Of a DNA stretch of 64,000 nt, positions 42,444 through 51,291 are shown in pieces. The stretch is from Acidobacteriota bacterium. Its GTDB lineage: Bacteria; Acidobacteriota; Vicinamibacteria; Vicinamibacterales; UBA8438. The position numbers were made by a program, and so were the translations under genes. The stretch spans positions 74,654 through 138,653 of the forward strand of contig VXRJ01000038.1 of the NCBI GenBank assembly GCA_009838525.1, in the 5' to 3' direction. The notes beneath the pieces were generated by a model. That model saw only the letters and a list, made by a program, of their open reading frames with translations, was not told where the DNA came from and ran no database searches. Each line of letters opens with the position of its first letter. Within the stretch, counting starts at the first letter, position 1.

Positions 42444-45400
42444 ATGAATGCCGTTTCTGCTGACGCCCGCCGCTTGCCGCTCCATCACGTCACCGTCCGT
42501 GTCCCGTGGCACGACGGAGGTTGGACGGGAAGCGTTTGTGCCCGCCCCCTCGACAACACGAGCTGCCTCATTCTGCCCCGCATCGGCGAGGGGCGGCGCG
42601 ACGAAGTGGAAGCACGTTGCGCCGGCCAAAGGCTTGATGAGCTTGGCCCCGCCGATCTCCCGCCCTGTGTGAGTGAACGCGTTTCGATCATGGCGCCGTT
42701 CGCGCTCACACGGACAATCACGCACCCGTACACGGAGTTATTCCCGGAGACCCACGGCCACTTCGCACCCACGCGCTTCGTACAACCTGCGTACTCCGCT
42801 GCCTGCGTGCCCTACCGCTGGATGCTGCGCGAGAAGGTCGAGGGGAACGCGAAGGATGGCGAGATCGGGCTCGCCGAGCGTCTGAAGATTGGCTGGGTAC
42901 CAGACCGCGAGCCCGACATCCGCAATCACCAGGGCAAGCAGATCGAGACGGATTGGGTTCAGGAGCGCGAGAACCAACTTGCTCTGCTCGACACCTTCTT
43001 CAGTGGGCTCCGGCCGAATGAGTCCCTCTGCTTCTTCTACGCCAAGCGCACCCCGCTCTCCGAGCAGTCGCGGCGCGTGATCGTCGGCGTGGGCCGCGTG
43101 CTTTCCGTGGGCGAAGCCACCGAGTATGCGCACAGGGGCCAGAACCCGTCGCTTCGTTGCGTGCTCTGGGAACGCAACGTAGGCCATTCGGTCCGGCCTG
43201 GATTCGCGGACGGCTTCCTCTTTCCCTACCGGGAGGCACTGGCGCTCGCAGAGAGCGAGGGCGTCGCCCCAGAGGAGTTCGTGGCCTTCGCTCCCGACGA
43301 GCACTTCGACGCCTACTCCTATGGCTCGGAGCTGTTGAGCCACGATGGCGCTGTGGCCTCCCTTGTGGCCTGTGCCGCGGCGCTGCACCGGATCCGCGGT
43401 CGTATTGAGGGACCGTGGGAACAGGCGCTCGCCTGGATCGACACGCAGCTCAACCGCCTGTGGAAGGCGCGGGGCGCGTTCCCCGGCCTCGGCTCGGCGC
43501 TCTCCGCGTTCGGCTACGAGTGGGGTTTCCAGCACGGAAGCCTGCTCGCCTACGAGATCGAACTGCTGCGCGAGCGCGAAGGCGGTGGCGATCCGTGGTC
43601 GCTCGTGGACACCGTGATGGACAATCCCGCCAAGCTCGGCGGGCCCTTGGCGAAGCTCCTCACGGACGGACTGCGCAAGGGTTGGAAGCGCCTCGCTGAC
43701 GATCGTCGAGCCCTGCTCTGGCTCCTCGGCCGCTGTGCTGTCTCGGAGGATCAGGCGTTCCGTATGTACGACACCACGGCGCGGATGGAGGCAAGTATCG
43801 AAGCGACCGACGCGGAGCTGCTGCGCAATCCGTACCTGCTTTTCGAGCGCGACCGCCGCGCCGTCGCCCCGATCGCCTTCGGCGCGGTGGACCGGGGCCT
43901 GTTCCCGGACGAGGCAGTGCGGGAAGAGTTCCCCGTGCCGGAACCGAGCCTTATTGAGGATCCGGCGGACCCTCGGCGCGTGCGCGCATTGGTCGTGGAT
44001 CTGCTCGAGGAGGCGGCGAATGAAGGGCACACGTTGCTTCCCCGGAGCTGGGTCATCCGCAGGGCGCGGGAGCGCTCGCTCCAGCCCCCGTGCCCGCTCG
44101 GCGAGAATGTGCTCGATGCCTGCCAGGAGAGCTTCACGCCGGTCGTCGCGGGGGCGGTGACCCGTGCGGGCGAGCCTGCCTACCAAGTGGACCGGCTCAG
44201 CGAATGCCGCAGGATCATCCGCCGCGAGGTACTCGGCCGAAAGAAGGGCAGGCCGCACGTGGCCGAGTTCGACTGGCGCGGCCGCGTGGACGCGGGAATC
44301 GACGAGGCGCTGCCTCCCGATCCGGAAGAGCGCGAGTTGGAGGAGCGGGCGCGGCGTGAGAAGGCGGCGGCGCTTGAGCAGCTCTTTCGGTCGCGGCTCT
44401 CCGTGCTGATCGGCCCCGCCGGCACGGGCAAGACGACCCTGTTGCGGATGCTGTGCGCGCTGCCCGCTCTCGCCGAGAAAGGGCTGCTTCTCCTCGCACC
44501 CACGGGCAAGGCCCGTGTGCGCCTGGAGGAGCAAACCAAGATGCGTGGTGCCGGGCAGACGCTCGCGCAGTTCCTCATCCGGCAGCAGCGCTACGATGGG
44601 GCGACCGGCGCCTACTTTCCCAAACCCAGGGCGCCTCGCTGTGGCGACTACCGGACGGTGATCGTGGACGAGTGCTCGATGCTGACCGACGAGCAACTCG
44701 CGGCGCTGATCGACTCGCTCAGCAACGTCGAGCGGCTCGTGCTCGTCGGGGACCCGCGCCAGCTCCCGCCGATAGGGGCCGGTCGTCCGTTCGTGGACAT
44801 CGTTCGGGAGCTCGAACCCGAGAACGTCGAAACGCTCCCCTTGCGTTGCAGGCCGGGCTATGCCGAGCTCACGATCCCGCGACGCCAGCAGGGGGAGGCC
44901 CGGGCCGACCTGCTTCTGGCATCGCACTTCAGCGGCCGGCCGCTCGACCCCGGAGCGGACGCCCTGCTGGACGAGACTGAGGAAGTGAAGGACGGACGCC
45001 TTCGTCGCATCCGGTGGGACCACCCGCAGGAGCTTCAGGAGAAGCTCGTCGCGGAACTCGTCGAGGCGCTCGAACTCGCCGGACCCGACGACGAACTGGG
45101 CTTCGAGGAATCCCTGGGCGGCGCGCGGCACGGGGACATCCCATGGGCCTTCTTCTGGAACCGTTTCGGTGACAAGCCGGGGGCAGCCAAGCGGGCAGAA
45201 ATGTGGCAGATGCTCTCGCCCGTGCGCGCCGGGCTCGTGGGCGTGGACGCGCTGAACCGCATGGTCCAGGCGCGGTTCCGGGCGAAGGTGCGCGAGCTTG
45301 CCGAGGCGGAGGGCTGGAGCCGCAAGGTGCCGCGTCCCATCGGCCGGCAGACGCTCCTGTACGGCGACAAGGTCATCAACGTCATCAACCAACGCCGACG

Positions 45401-46265
45401 CGACGTCTGGCCGAAGCCCGACGGCGAGGCCTACCTCGCCAACGGCGACATCGGCATCGTCGTCGGACAGTACAAGGGCAAGAAGAGCAAGTTCAAGGGC
45501 ATGCCCTGGAAGCTCGAGGTCGAGTTCGCGGGGCAACTCGGCCCCAAGTACGGGTTCTACCCAGGCGAGTTCGGCGACGAAGGCCGAAATCCACTCGAGC
45601 TGGCCTACTGCCTCACTGTGCACAAGACCCAAGGCAGCGAGTTCGGCGTCACCTTGGTCGTGCTCACCAACCCTTGCTGGCTGCTATCCCGGGAGCTCTT
45701 GTACACGGCGCTGACCCGCCATCAGGACCGGCTGGTCATCCTGCACCAGGGCCCGCTTGTCGAGTATCGCCACTATGCAGGCGACGAGCACTCGGAGATC
45801 GCACGGCGCATGACGAACCTTTTTGTGGATCCATTGCCGTGCGAAGTAACCGTTAACACCCAGCAACGCTTCCTCGAAGAGGGGCTCATTCATCGAACCG
45901 AGCGCGGTGACCTCGTACGTTCGAAGTCGGAGGTGGTAATCGCCGACAAGCTTTACGCCCGCGGGATCGACTACGCCTACGAGCAGCCTCTCGTACTGCC
46001 CAATGGTCGCACCCGCTATCCTGATTTCACGATCGCGGATCACGCACGGGGGGTGACCTTCTACTGGGAGCATCTCGGCATGCTCCACGATCCGACGTAC
46101 AGAACCCGATGGGAAAGGAAGCGCGCGGAGTACGTGGAGTGCGGGATCGGGCCTCATGAGGACGGCGGAGGCTTGGAAGGAACACTGATCGAGACTCGCG
46201 ACGAGCCGGACGGGGGGCTGGATGCAGCCGCGTTAGCATCGTTGATCGATGAAGTCCTGGGTTGA
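42444..46265 (+). CDS. RecD-like SF1 helicase with C-terminal PD-(D/E)XK-like domain
   Basis: A 1273-aa protein. Residues 1-600 form a large unrecognised region (e.g. HHVTVRVPWHDGGWTGSVCA, ESLCFFYAKRTPLSE). The helicase core follows: Walker A GPAGTGKTT (657-665), Walker B VDECS (741-745), motif III GDPRQLPP (769-776), motif V VHKTQGSE (1059-1066) and motif VI YTALTRHQDRL (about 1092-1102). The last ~150 residues look like a PD-(D/E)XK nuclease: SKSE with E1163, YPDF with D1194, and YWEHLG with E1209, the usual Lys being replaced. It would unwind and perhaps cut DNA. The large N-terminal region separates it from RecD2. It is probably the effector of the operon and co-transcribed with the GTPase. 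Confidence 0.85.
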   Translation: MNAVSADARRLPLHHVTVRVPWHDGGWTGSVCARPLDNTSCLILPRIGEGRRDEVEARCAGQRLDELGPADLPPCVSERVSIMAPFALTRTITHPYTELFPETHGHFAPTRFVQPAYSAACVPYRWMLREKVEGNAKDGEIGLAERLKIGWVPDREPDIRNHQGKQIETDWVQERENQLALLDTFFSGLRPNESLCFFYAKRTPLSEQSRRVIVGVGRVLSVGEATEYAHRGQNPSLRCVLWERNVGHSVRPGFADGFLFPYREALALAESEGVAPEEFVAFAPDEHFDAYSYGSELLSHDGAVASLVACAAALHRIRGRIEGPWEQALAWIDTQLNRLWKARGAFPGLGSALSAFGYEWGFQHGSLLAYEIELLREREGGGDPWSLVDTVMDNPAKLGGPLAKLLTDGLRKGWKRLADDRRALLWLLGRCAVSEDQAFRMYDTTARMEASIEATDAELLRNPYLLFERDRRAVAPIAFGAVDRGLFPDEAVREEFPVPEPSLIEDPADPRRVRALVVDLLEEAANEGHTLLPRSWVIRRARERSLQPPCPLGENVLDACQESFTPVVAGAVTRAGEPAYQVDRLSECRRIIRREVLGRKKGRPHVAEFDWRGRVDAGIDEALPPDPEERELEERARREKAAALEQLFRSRLSVLIGPAGTGKTTLLRMLCALPALAEKGLLLLAPTGKARVRLEEQTKMRGAGQTLAQFLIRQQRYDGATGAYFPKPRAPRCGDYRTVIVDECSMLTDEQLAALIDSLSNVERLVLVGDPRQLPPIGAGRPFVDIVRELEPENVETLPLRCRPGYAELTIPRRQQGEARADLLLASHFSGRPLDPGADALLDETEEVKDGRLRRIRWDHPQELQEKLVAELVEALELAGPDDELGFEESLGGARHGDIPWAFFWNRFGDKPGAAKRAEMWQMLSPVRAGLVGVDALNRMVQARFRAKVRELAEAEGWSRKVPRPIGRQTLLYGDKVINVINQRRRDVWPKPDGEAYLANGDIGIVVGQYKGKKSKFKGMPWKLEVEFAGQLGPKYGFYPGEFGDEGRNPLELAYCLTVHKTQGSEFGVTLVVLTNPCWLLSRELLYTALTRHQDRLVILHQGPLVEYRHYAGDEHSEIARRMTNLFVDPLPCEVTVNTQQRFLEEGLIHRTERGDLVRSKSEVVIADKLYARGIDYAYEQPLVLPNGRTRYPDFTIADHARGVTFYWEHLGMLHDPTYRTRWERKRAEYVECGIGPHEDGGGLEGTLIETRDEPDGGLDAAALASLIDEVLG

Positions 46266-46300
46266 CCGCCGTTCGCCAAGCCGCCGAACAGGGTGATCAC

Positions 46301-46423
46301 ATGACGCCTGACATGCTGGACGCCCGTCTTGCAGCGCTTGAGCTGCGGTTGATCAAGTGGACCGTCGGGACAGGGATCGCCGTCGCTGGCATCGTGGTCG
46401 CCTTCCTGCGCCTCGTGGGCTGA
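46301..46423 (+). CDS. 40-aa single-pass membrane microprotein
   Basis: A 40-codon frame, ATG at 46301, stop TGA at 46421-46423. It encodes a short charged helix (MTPDMLDARLAALELRLIKW) followed by a transmembrane segment (TVGTGIAVAGIVVAFLRLVG). It lies 35 nt after the helicase stop on the same strand, with no promoter between, so it is probably the third gene of the operon. The shape, a coiled or amphipathic stem plus one membrane helix, recalls small CCDC90/DUF1640-like proteins and tiny membrane effectors. It could anchor or depolarise the membrane; function is not shown by sequence. Confidence 0.6.
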   Translation: MTPDMLDARLAALELRLIKWTVGTGIAVAGIVVAFLRLVG

Positions 46424-46481
46424 ACCTGCGGCCCGCACCTGGGCGAGAAAGACTTGTGACGGGTCGCGCGTAGCCGGGCGC

Positions 46482-47687
46482 TCACGCCGTCGTCGCGCAG
46501 ACGGCATCGGCCGGCGCGGGGGCTCCGGCGCCGGCGCCCAGCAAGGCCCGCAACTCGTTGGCGTGCGCGGCGGCGTCGCGTTCACCCAGTTCGAGGAGTT
46601 GCTCCAGGTACTCCGGGTGGAACGCCAGCAGGCTCAGCAGGTCGGGCGAGCGGACCTCCCGCGAGCCGAGCCCGCGCAGCAGGTATCGGAAGGTCTTGGG
46701 GAGCACGGGCTCGAACTTCGCCGACAGCCGGCCGACGTCGGCGGAAGGGCGCACGACGAGCAGGTCGACCTCGCGCAGGCCGCGCCGCTTCTCGGGTGGG
46801 AGTTCGCGCAGCAGGCGGTTCACGCGCTGCAGCTCCCGCGCGTCGCGGTCGAGGTCGTCCAGGAAGATCGCGTTCATGAGCTGGCCGCCGATCTGGAGCG
46901 GCGGGGGATAGGGCGAGCCGTCGGGCGTCTCCTCGGATGGGCTGGATCCCGTGAATCGGGTGGAAATCGCCAGGATCCGGTTCGCCCCGAAACGGAGCGC
47001 GGGTGAGAAGGGGTCCGTGAGGCGGATCCCGCCGTCGCCATGCCAGCCATCGTCGAGACGGATGGCGGGGAAGAAGAAGGGCAGGGCGGCCGACGCGAGG
47101 ACGTGTTCGACGTTGAGGCGCGTATTGCGGCTCCGCCGTTCCGGGCGGCGCCATTCCGGAAGGTCGCGCCCCTGGGTCCAGATGACCGACTGGCCGCTGG
47201 CGTAGTGACTGGTGATCAGGGCGAGAGCCCAGAGCCTCCCGTCGGCGATGTTCTCGCGAAGGCCCCCGATAGTCCCGTCCGGCTCCAGCTCGAGGAGGCC
47301 GTCGAGCGTACCGCGTAGTGGCGAGGCGTCGAGCAGGCCGCGCACGGGCCGCGAGAACCTGGCGCCGCCGCCGAGCAGTCGGCCCGCCCATCGCGCGACA
47401 TGGCCGGCAAGCGATCCGCGGTCCGTCCGGAAGACTTCGTCGACGGTCAGGCGCCGCCAGCGTTCGTGAAGCCCGGCGATCGTCTCGGCGTGGGTGCCGC
47501 GGCTGGCCGCAAGGCAGGCGGCGTTGATCGCGCCGGCCGAGACGCCGGTGACGATCGGGAAGTGGATCTCCGGAAACGCCCGCGCGATCCAGTGCAGGAA
47601 GCCGACCTGGTAGGCGGCGCGGGCCCCGCCGCCGGTCAACACGATCGCCAGGTCGTCGGGGCCCCGTTTCGGAACGGGACTGCTCAC
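46482..47687 (-). CDS. Patatin-like phospholipase
   Basis: A 401-aa protein with a GTG start at 47687 behind GGAGGGAGGCACC; longer frames would cross the divergent gene. The catalytic features are complete: oxyanion GGGARAAY near residue 19, nucleophile Ser50 in GVSAGA, and the dyad Asp in WHGDGGIRLTDP. Patatins hydrolyse acyl chains from phospholipids. No signal peptide is seen, so it acts in the cytoplasm or is delivered by other means. Phospholipases of this type serve lipid turnover or, in CBASS and related systems, defence. It is convergent with the GTPase-helicase operon, so a link is possible but not supported by operon structure. Confidence 0.9.
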   Translation of the reverse strand: MSSPVPKRGPDDLAIVLTGGGARAAYQVGFLHWIARAFPEIHFPIVTGVSAGAINAACLAASRGTHAETIAGLHERWRRLTVDEVFRTDRGSLAGHVARWAGRLLGGGARFSRPVRGLLDASPLRGTLDGLLELEPDGTIGGLRENIADGRLWALALITSHYASGQSVIWTQGRDLPEWRRPERRSRNTRLNVEHVLASAALPFFFPAIRLDDGWHGDGGIRLTDPFSPALRFGANRILAISTRFTGSSPSEETPDGSPYPPPLQIGGQLMNAIFLDDLDRDARELQRVNRLLRELPPEKRRGLREVDLLVVRPSADVGRLSAKFEPVLPKTFRYLLRGLGSREVRSPDLLSLLAFHPEYLEQLLELGERDAAAHANELRALLGAGAGAPAPADAVCATTA

Positions 47688-47725
47688 GGTGCCTCCCTCC
47701 TCAGTATAGTCGTCGCGGCCAGACC

Positions 47726-48727
47726 ATGACGGATGCTTCCCGCGACCTCTCGATGGCACTGCGCGGTGCGATCGACCGGCTGCTGCAGGGCGTGCCGATG
47801 GCGGCGCTGCAGCGGGCGGCTGGCCGCCTGACGGGCGCGTATCGGGATGGCGGCGCCGGTGCGGCCATGGCCGAAGACATCGACCGGCTGGCCTATGCCG
47901 CGGTCCGCGCGCCCGCTACGTTCGCTGCGATGCGCGCCGTCCTCGCCGAGCTGTGCCGCCGTGCGCCCGGCTTCGATCCGCGCAGCCTGCTGGACCTGGG
48001 CTCGGGACCGGGGACGGCGCTCTGGTCGACCTGGGAGACGTGCGAAGGGCTGGAGGCCGCGACGCATGTCGATCGTGACGCTGCGATGGGACATCTCGGG
48101 GAGCGTCTGCTGGAGGGATCGACGGTGGCTCGGCAGGTCCGGTCCACATGGCGGACCCTCGACCTCGGTGCGCGCGGCGCCAAGACGCAGCTTGGCGCCC
48201 TGGGCGCCCACGATCTCGTGCTCTTCGGCTACGTGCTGGGCGAACTCCCGGAGGAGCGTCGCGCGGAAACGGTCGATGCGGCGTGGGACGTCACGGCCGG
48301 TGCGCTGGTGATCGTCGAACCGGGCACGCCGGCCGGCACGGCGCGCGTCCTTTCCGCACGCGAGCAACTGCTGGCGCGTGGCGCAATGGTCGCGGCGCCC
48401 TGCCCGCACGGCGCGGACTGTCCGCTTCCGGCCGGCGACTGGTGCCACTTCGGCGCGCGGCTGAACCGCTCGGCGGTGCAGCGGCGGCTCAAGGGGGCAT
48501 CGCTCGGCTACGAGGACGAGAAGTACGCGTACGTCGCGCTCACGCGGGAGGCGGCGGACCCGTGCGCGGCGCGCGTGCTGCGCCGGCCACGCATCGAGAA
48601 GGGACACGTCAGACTCCACCTGTGCGAGCGCGACGGACTGCGGACCACTGTTGTCGCGCGGCGCGACCGCGAAGGCTTCCGGGCGGCGCGGAAGGTCGGG
48701 TGGGGCGGCGCGTGGAGCCCTACCTGA
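47726..48727 (+). CDS. Rsm22-family methyltransferase-like protein
   Basis: A 333-aa protein with an SAM-binding loop DLGSGPGTALW (90-100). The Rsm22-type C-terminal cysteine cluster is C226, C232 and C240 (APCPHGADCPLPAGDWCHF) followed by RLNRSAVQRRLKGASLGYEDEKYAY. Rsm22/METTL17 proteins bind the small ribosomal subunit and help its assembly, carrying an iron-sulfur cluster in the mitochondrial forms. It is divergent from the patatin gene and ends 8 nt inside the convergent NHL gene. A TATAGT hexamer at 47703-47708 is a possible -10. Confidence 0.85.
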   Translation: MTDASRDLSMALRGAIDRLLQGVPMAALQRAAGRLTGAYRDGGAGAAMAEDIDRLAYAAVRAPATFAAMRAVLAELCRRAPGFDPRSLLDLGSGPGTALWSTWETCEGLEAATHVDRDAAMGHLGERLLEGSTVARQVRSTWRTLDLGARGAKTQLGALGAHDLVLFGYVLGELPEERRAETVDAAWDVTAGALVIVEPGTPAGTARVLSAREQLLARGAMVAAPCPHGADCPLPAGDWCHFGARLNRSAVQRRLKGASLGYEDEKYAYVALTREAADPCAARVLRRPRIEKGHVRLHLCERDGLRTTVVARRDREGFRAARKVGWGGAWSPT

Positions 48728-50255
48728 GGATCCGGATCCGGTGCGCTTCGCTGTCGCCGACGTAGAGGGCGCCGGCCTCGTCGGTCCAGATGCCGTGCGG
48801 GCGGTTCATCCGGCACCGGCGCGGTTCCGGCTCCGGCCCGTCGCCCCGCTCGCCGGTGCCGATCGCGGTGGAGATGACGCCCGTCGTGACGTTGAGCCGG
48901 CGGATGACGTGGTTCTCGGTATCGGCGATATAGAGGGTGCCGCCGGCCGCGTAGGCCAGGCCCTTGGGGCCGGCCAGCGTCGCCTCGCGGGCCGGTCCGC
49001 CGTCACCGGTGTAGCCCTGCTCGCCGGTGCCGGCGACATGGTGGATGGTCTCGGCGGCCAGATCGATCCGGTAGATGGCGTTCCCCTCGCGCAGGGCCAG
49101 ATAGAGGTTGCCGTCCGGATCGAGCGCCATCGCCCGCGGACCGTTGAGCGGCGTCCCGGCCAGCGGGGCGCCGTCCGGGGTCGGCTCGCGCTCGCCGGTG
49201 CCGGCCCAGGTCTCGATCACGCCGGTCGCGGGATCGACCCGGCGGATCCGGTGGTTGCCGATGTCGCAGATCAGGAGTTGGCCGTCCGGCGTGAAGACGA
49301 TGCTGTGCGGGGCTCGCAGCAGCGCCTGGTTGGCCGGCCCGCCGTCGCCCGAGAAGCCCGCCTCGCCGGTGCCGGCGACGGTGGTGATGACGCCGGTTTG
49401 CATGTCTACTTTGCGGACCGCGTGGTTGTCGCGCTCGACGATGTAGAGGTCGCCGCGCGCATCGAACTGGATCTCGTGCGGCATGTTCAGCATGGCGTCG
49501 GTGGCGGGACCGCCGTCGCCACCGTAGCCGCGCTCGCCGTTCCCCGCGATCGTCTCGGTCGCGCCGGTCGCGAGATCGAGCCGCCGGATGAGCTGGTTGT
49601 CGAGATCGCAGAAGTAGAGGAGGCCGTCCGGACCGATGACGACGCCGTACGGGTTGTTCACCTGCGTTTCGGAGAGCCCCGGCGTTCCGTCACCGATGAC
49701 CGTGGTGACGGTTCCGAAGAGCTCGATTTCCTGCTCGAGCGTGAGTGTGATCCCGGCCACTTCCTCGCGCACGACGGCGCGGACCAGGTAGCGGCCGAGC
49801 GGGTCGTCGTCGCCGACCTCAATCTCCGCGTAGCCGACGGCGAGCCCGAGCGTCCCCTCGGCCGGTGTCGGCTTCCGCTCCCACAGCTCCAGATCCGGAG
49901 TGCGGAACAGCGTCGTTCCGTCCGGCTTGATCACTTCGAGATCGAAACGGGCATGGCATCCGCCCCGATCGTCCTCCTGACAGCCGATGAAGAGGATGAA
50001 CGGCGCGAGCGGTTCGCCGCGGCGGGCGATTCGCGTGGTGCTGATCCGGACCCCTGGCGTCCGTTGCACCCAATTGTCGAGGAACTCGTCCGGTTCGTTC
50101 GACAGGAGCAGCATCGCGCCGAAGTTGCCCTCGGACTTGCTCCAGGATTGATCCGGGGCGCGGACGCCGTCACGGAACCACTGTGCGTCGGCGGGCGGCG
50201 GGACCGCAATCGCGATGGCCGCGGCGAGCGCCAGTGTCGTCGTTTTCACGTGCAC
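48720..50255 (-). CDS. Secreted NHL-repeat beta-propeller protein
   Basis: A 511-aa protein, GTG start at 50255 (a second GTG at 50249 is possible), signal peptide ending PPADAQ near residue 25. After a beta-rich N-terminal domain (about 30-200) come six or more NHL repeats of the form GDGGPATDAMLNMPHEIQFD, DLYIVERDNHAVRKVDMQTG, and ETIAGNGERGYGGDGGPA. NHL propellers bind protein, RNA or carbohydrate; the exported location makes a structural or ligand-binding role likely. It follows the cyclase-family lipoprotein gene by 9 nt and is probably co-transcribed. Confidence 0.87.
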   Translation of the reverse strand: MHVKTTTLALAAAIAIAVPPPADAQWFRDGVRAPDQSWSKSEGNFGAMLLLSNEPDEFLDNWVQRTPGVRISTTRIARRGEPLAPFILFIGCQEDDRGGCHARFDLEVIKPDGTTLFRTPDLELWERKPTPAEGTLGLAVGYAEIEVGDDDPLGRYLVRAVVREEVAGITLTLEQEIELFGTVTTVIGDGTPGLSETQVNNPYGVVIGPDGLLYFCDLDNQLIRRLDLATGATETIAGNGERGYGGDGGPATDAMLNMPHEIQFDARGDLYIVERDNHAVRKVDMQTGVITTVAGTGEAGFSGDGGPANQALLRAPHSIVFTPDGQLLICDIGNHRIRRVDPATGVIETWAGTGEREPTPDGAPLAGTPLNGPRAMALDPDGNLYLALREGNAIYRIDLAAETIHHVAGTGEQGYTGDGGPAREATLAGPKGLAYAAGGTLYIADTENHVIRRLNVTTGVISTAIGTGERGDGPEPEPRRCRMNRPHGIWTDEAGALYVGDSEAHRIRILR

Positions 50256-50264
50256 CGCGGATTC

Positions 50265-51290
50265 CTAGAACGTCGCGATCGGGTTGAGCGGCGAGCCCAT
50301 CCCTTTCTCGATCCGGAGCGGCGCCGCGGTGAAGAGGAACTCGTAGCGGCCCAGCTCGCGCGCGGTGGCGGCCACGCCGTCGAGATCGAGGTTGTCGAAG
50401 ATGCTGACGCCGAGCGAAACGAGCGCGAGGCGGTGGATGGGCAGCCGGACCGCATCCGAGAACTCGTGCGGGAAAGCGTCGTTCCACATGTCGGCGCCGA
50501 TGAACGACACGCCGCGGTCCTTCAGGAAGTAGGCGACGTCGGCATGGTAACCGGCGACTCCCTCCTCGTTGGGATCCCATGGCCCGAGCGCGGCGCGGCG
50601 CGCCCACCGTCCGGTGTGCAGCAGGATGACGTCGCCTTCCTCGACGGTGACGCCCTGGATCCGCTCCAGCTCCTCCAGGTCGGCGTAGCGGATCGCCGTG
50701 CCCGGTTCCACCCAGCCGTTGCCGTCCTCGTCGAGACCGGGGAGCAGCGTCGCGTCGAACAGCACGCCGCGGGTGAAGATCCCGTCACGCAGCTCGTGGA
50801 TGCTTCCCTGCGGGCAGCCATCGGCCGCCTTGACGTCCTCGGCGGTGATGCCGTTGTAGCCCACGCCCTCGAACATGACGTGGCAGGCGACCGAATCGAG
50901 GTGGCTGTGGATGACGCCGTGGTAGGTGCCCGTGTACTGGAGCCGGTCCGATGCTCCGGTCTCGCTGACATTCACGACCTGGCGGTCGAGGTACCACTGG
51001 CCCTCGAGGGCCGGCTCCTGAATGATGTCGTGCGCGAGGGAGACGCTGATTCCCTCCGTGACCAGGGCGGCTGCCGCCTTCCGCTTGGCGGGCGTGATGA
51101 AGTTGGCGGCGCCCAGGCCATCGCCCTCGCCCCAGCGCCCGTGGTTGGAGAGCTGCTCCATCGCGTGCAGGAAGTCCTCCTCGGTCGTCATGGCGCGGCG
51201 CGTCTGGCTGTCGACGGAGGTCATGCCGCACCCGGCGGCGGCAAGCAACAGCGCGGTCCCGGCAACGGCGGCGGTCAGCGTGCGTGTCAT
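50265..51290 (-). CDS. Cyclase-family (kynurenine-formamidase-like) lipoprotein
   Basis: A 341-aa protein from the ATG at 51290. A lipoprotein signal is visible (AVAGTALLLAAAGC), so it is probably membrane-anchored and periplasmic. The core resembles the cyclase/KynB family of metal-dependent amide hydrolases; the metal-binding HxxxDxxxH appears as HSHLDSVACH. Other conserved parts are GDVILLHTGRW and SFIGADMWNDAF. Substrate unknown. It lies one base after the stop of the PQQ sugar dehydrogenase and 9 nt before the NHL gene, forming a three-gene operon. Confidence 0.82.
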   Translation of the reverse strand: MTRTLTAAVAGTALLLAAAGCGMTSVDSQTRRAMTTEEDFLHAMEQLSNHGRWGEGDGLGAANFITPAKRKAAAALVTEGISVSLAHDIIQEPALEGQWYLDRQVVNVSETGASDRLQYTGTYHGVIHSHLDSVACHVMFEGVGYNGITAEDVKAADGCPQGSIHELRDGIFTRGVLFDATLLPGLDEDGNGWVEPGTAIRYADLEELERIQGVTVEEGDVILLHTGRWARRAALGPWDPNEEGVAGYHADVAYFLKDRGVSFIGADMWNDAFPHEFSDAVRLPIHRLALVSLGVSIFDNLDLDGVAATARELGRYEFLFTAAPLRIEKGMGSPLNPIATF

Positions 51291-51291
51291 G

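Noticed and set aside
42738-45632. 964-codon minus-strand frame opposite the helicase
   Set aside because: The plus strand carries all helicase motifs in order; the minus frame is a shadow.
46482-47687. Patatin gene as the effector of the GTPase-helicase system
   Set aside because: It is on the opposite strand and convergent, with its own start signals; no operon link.
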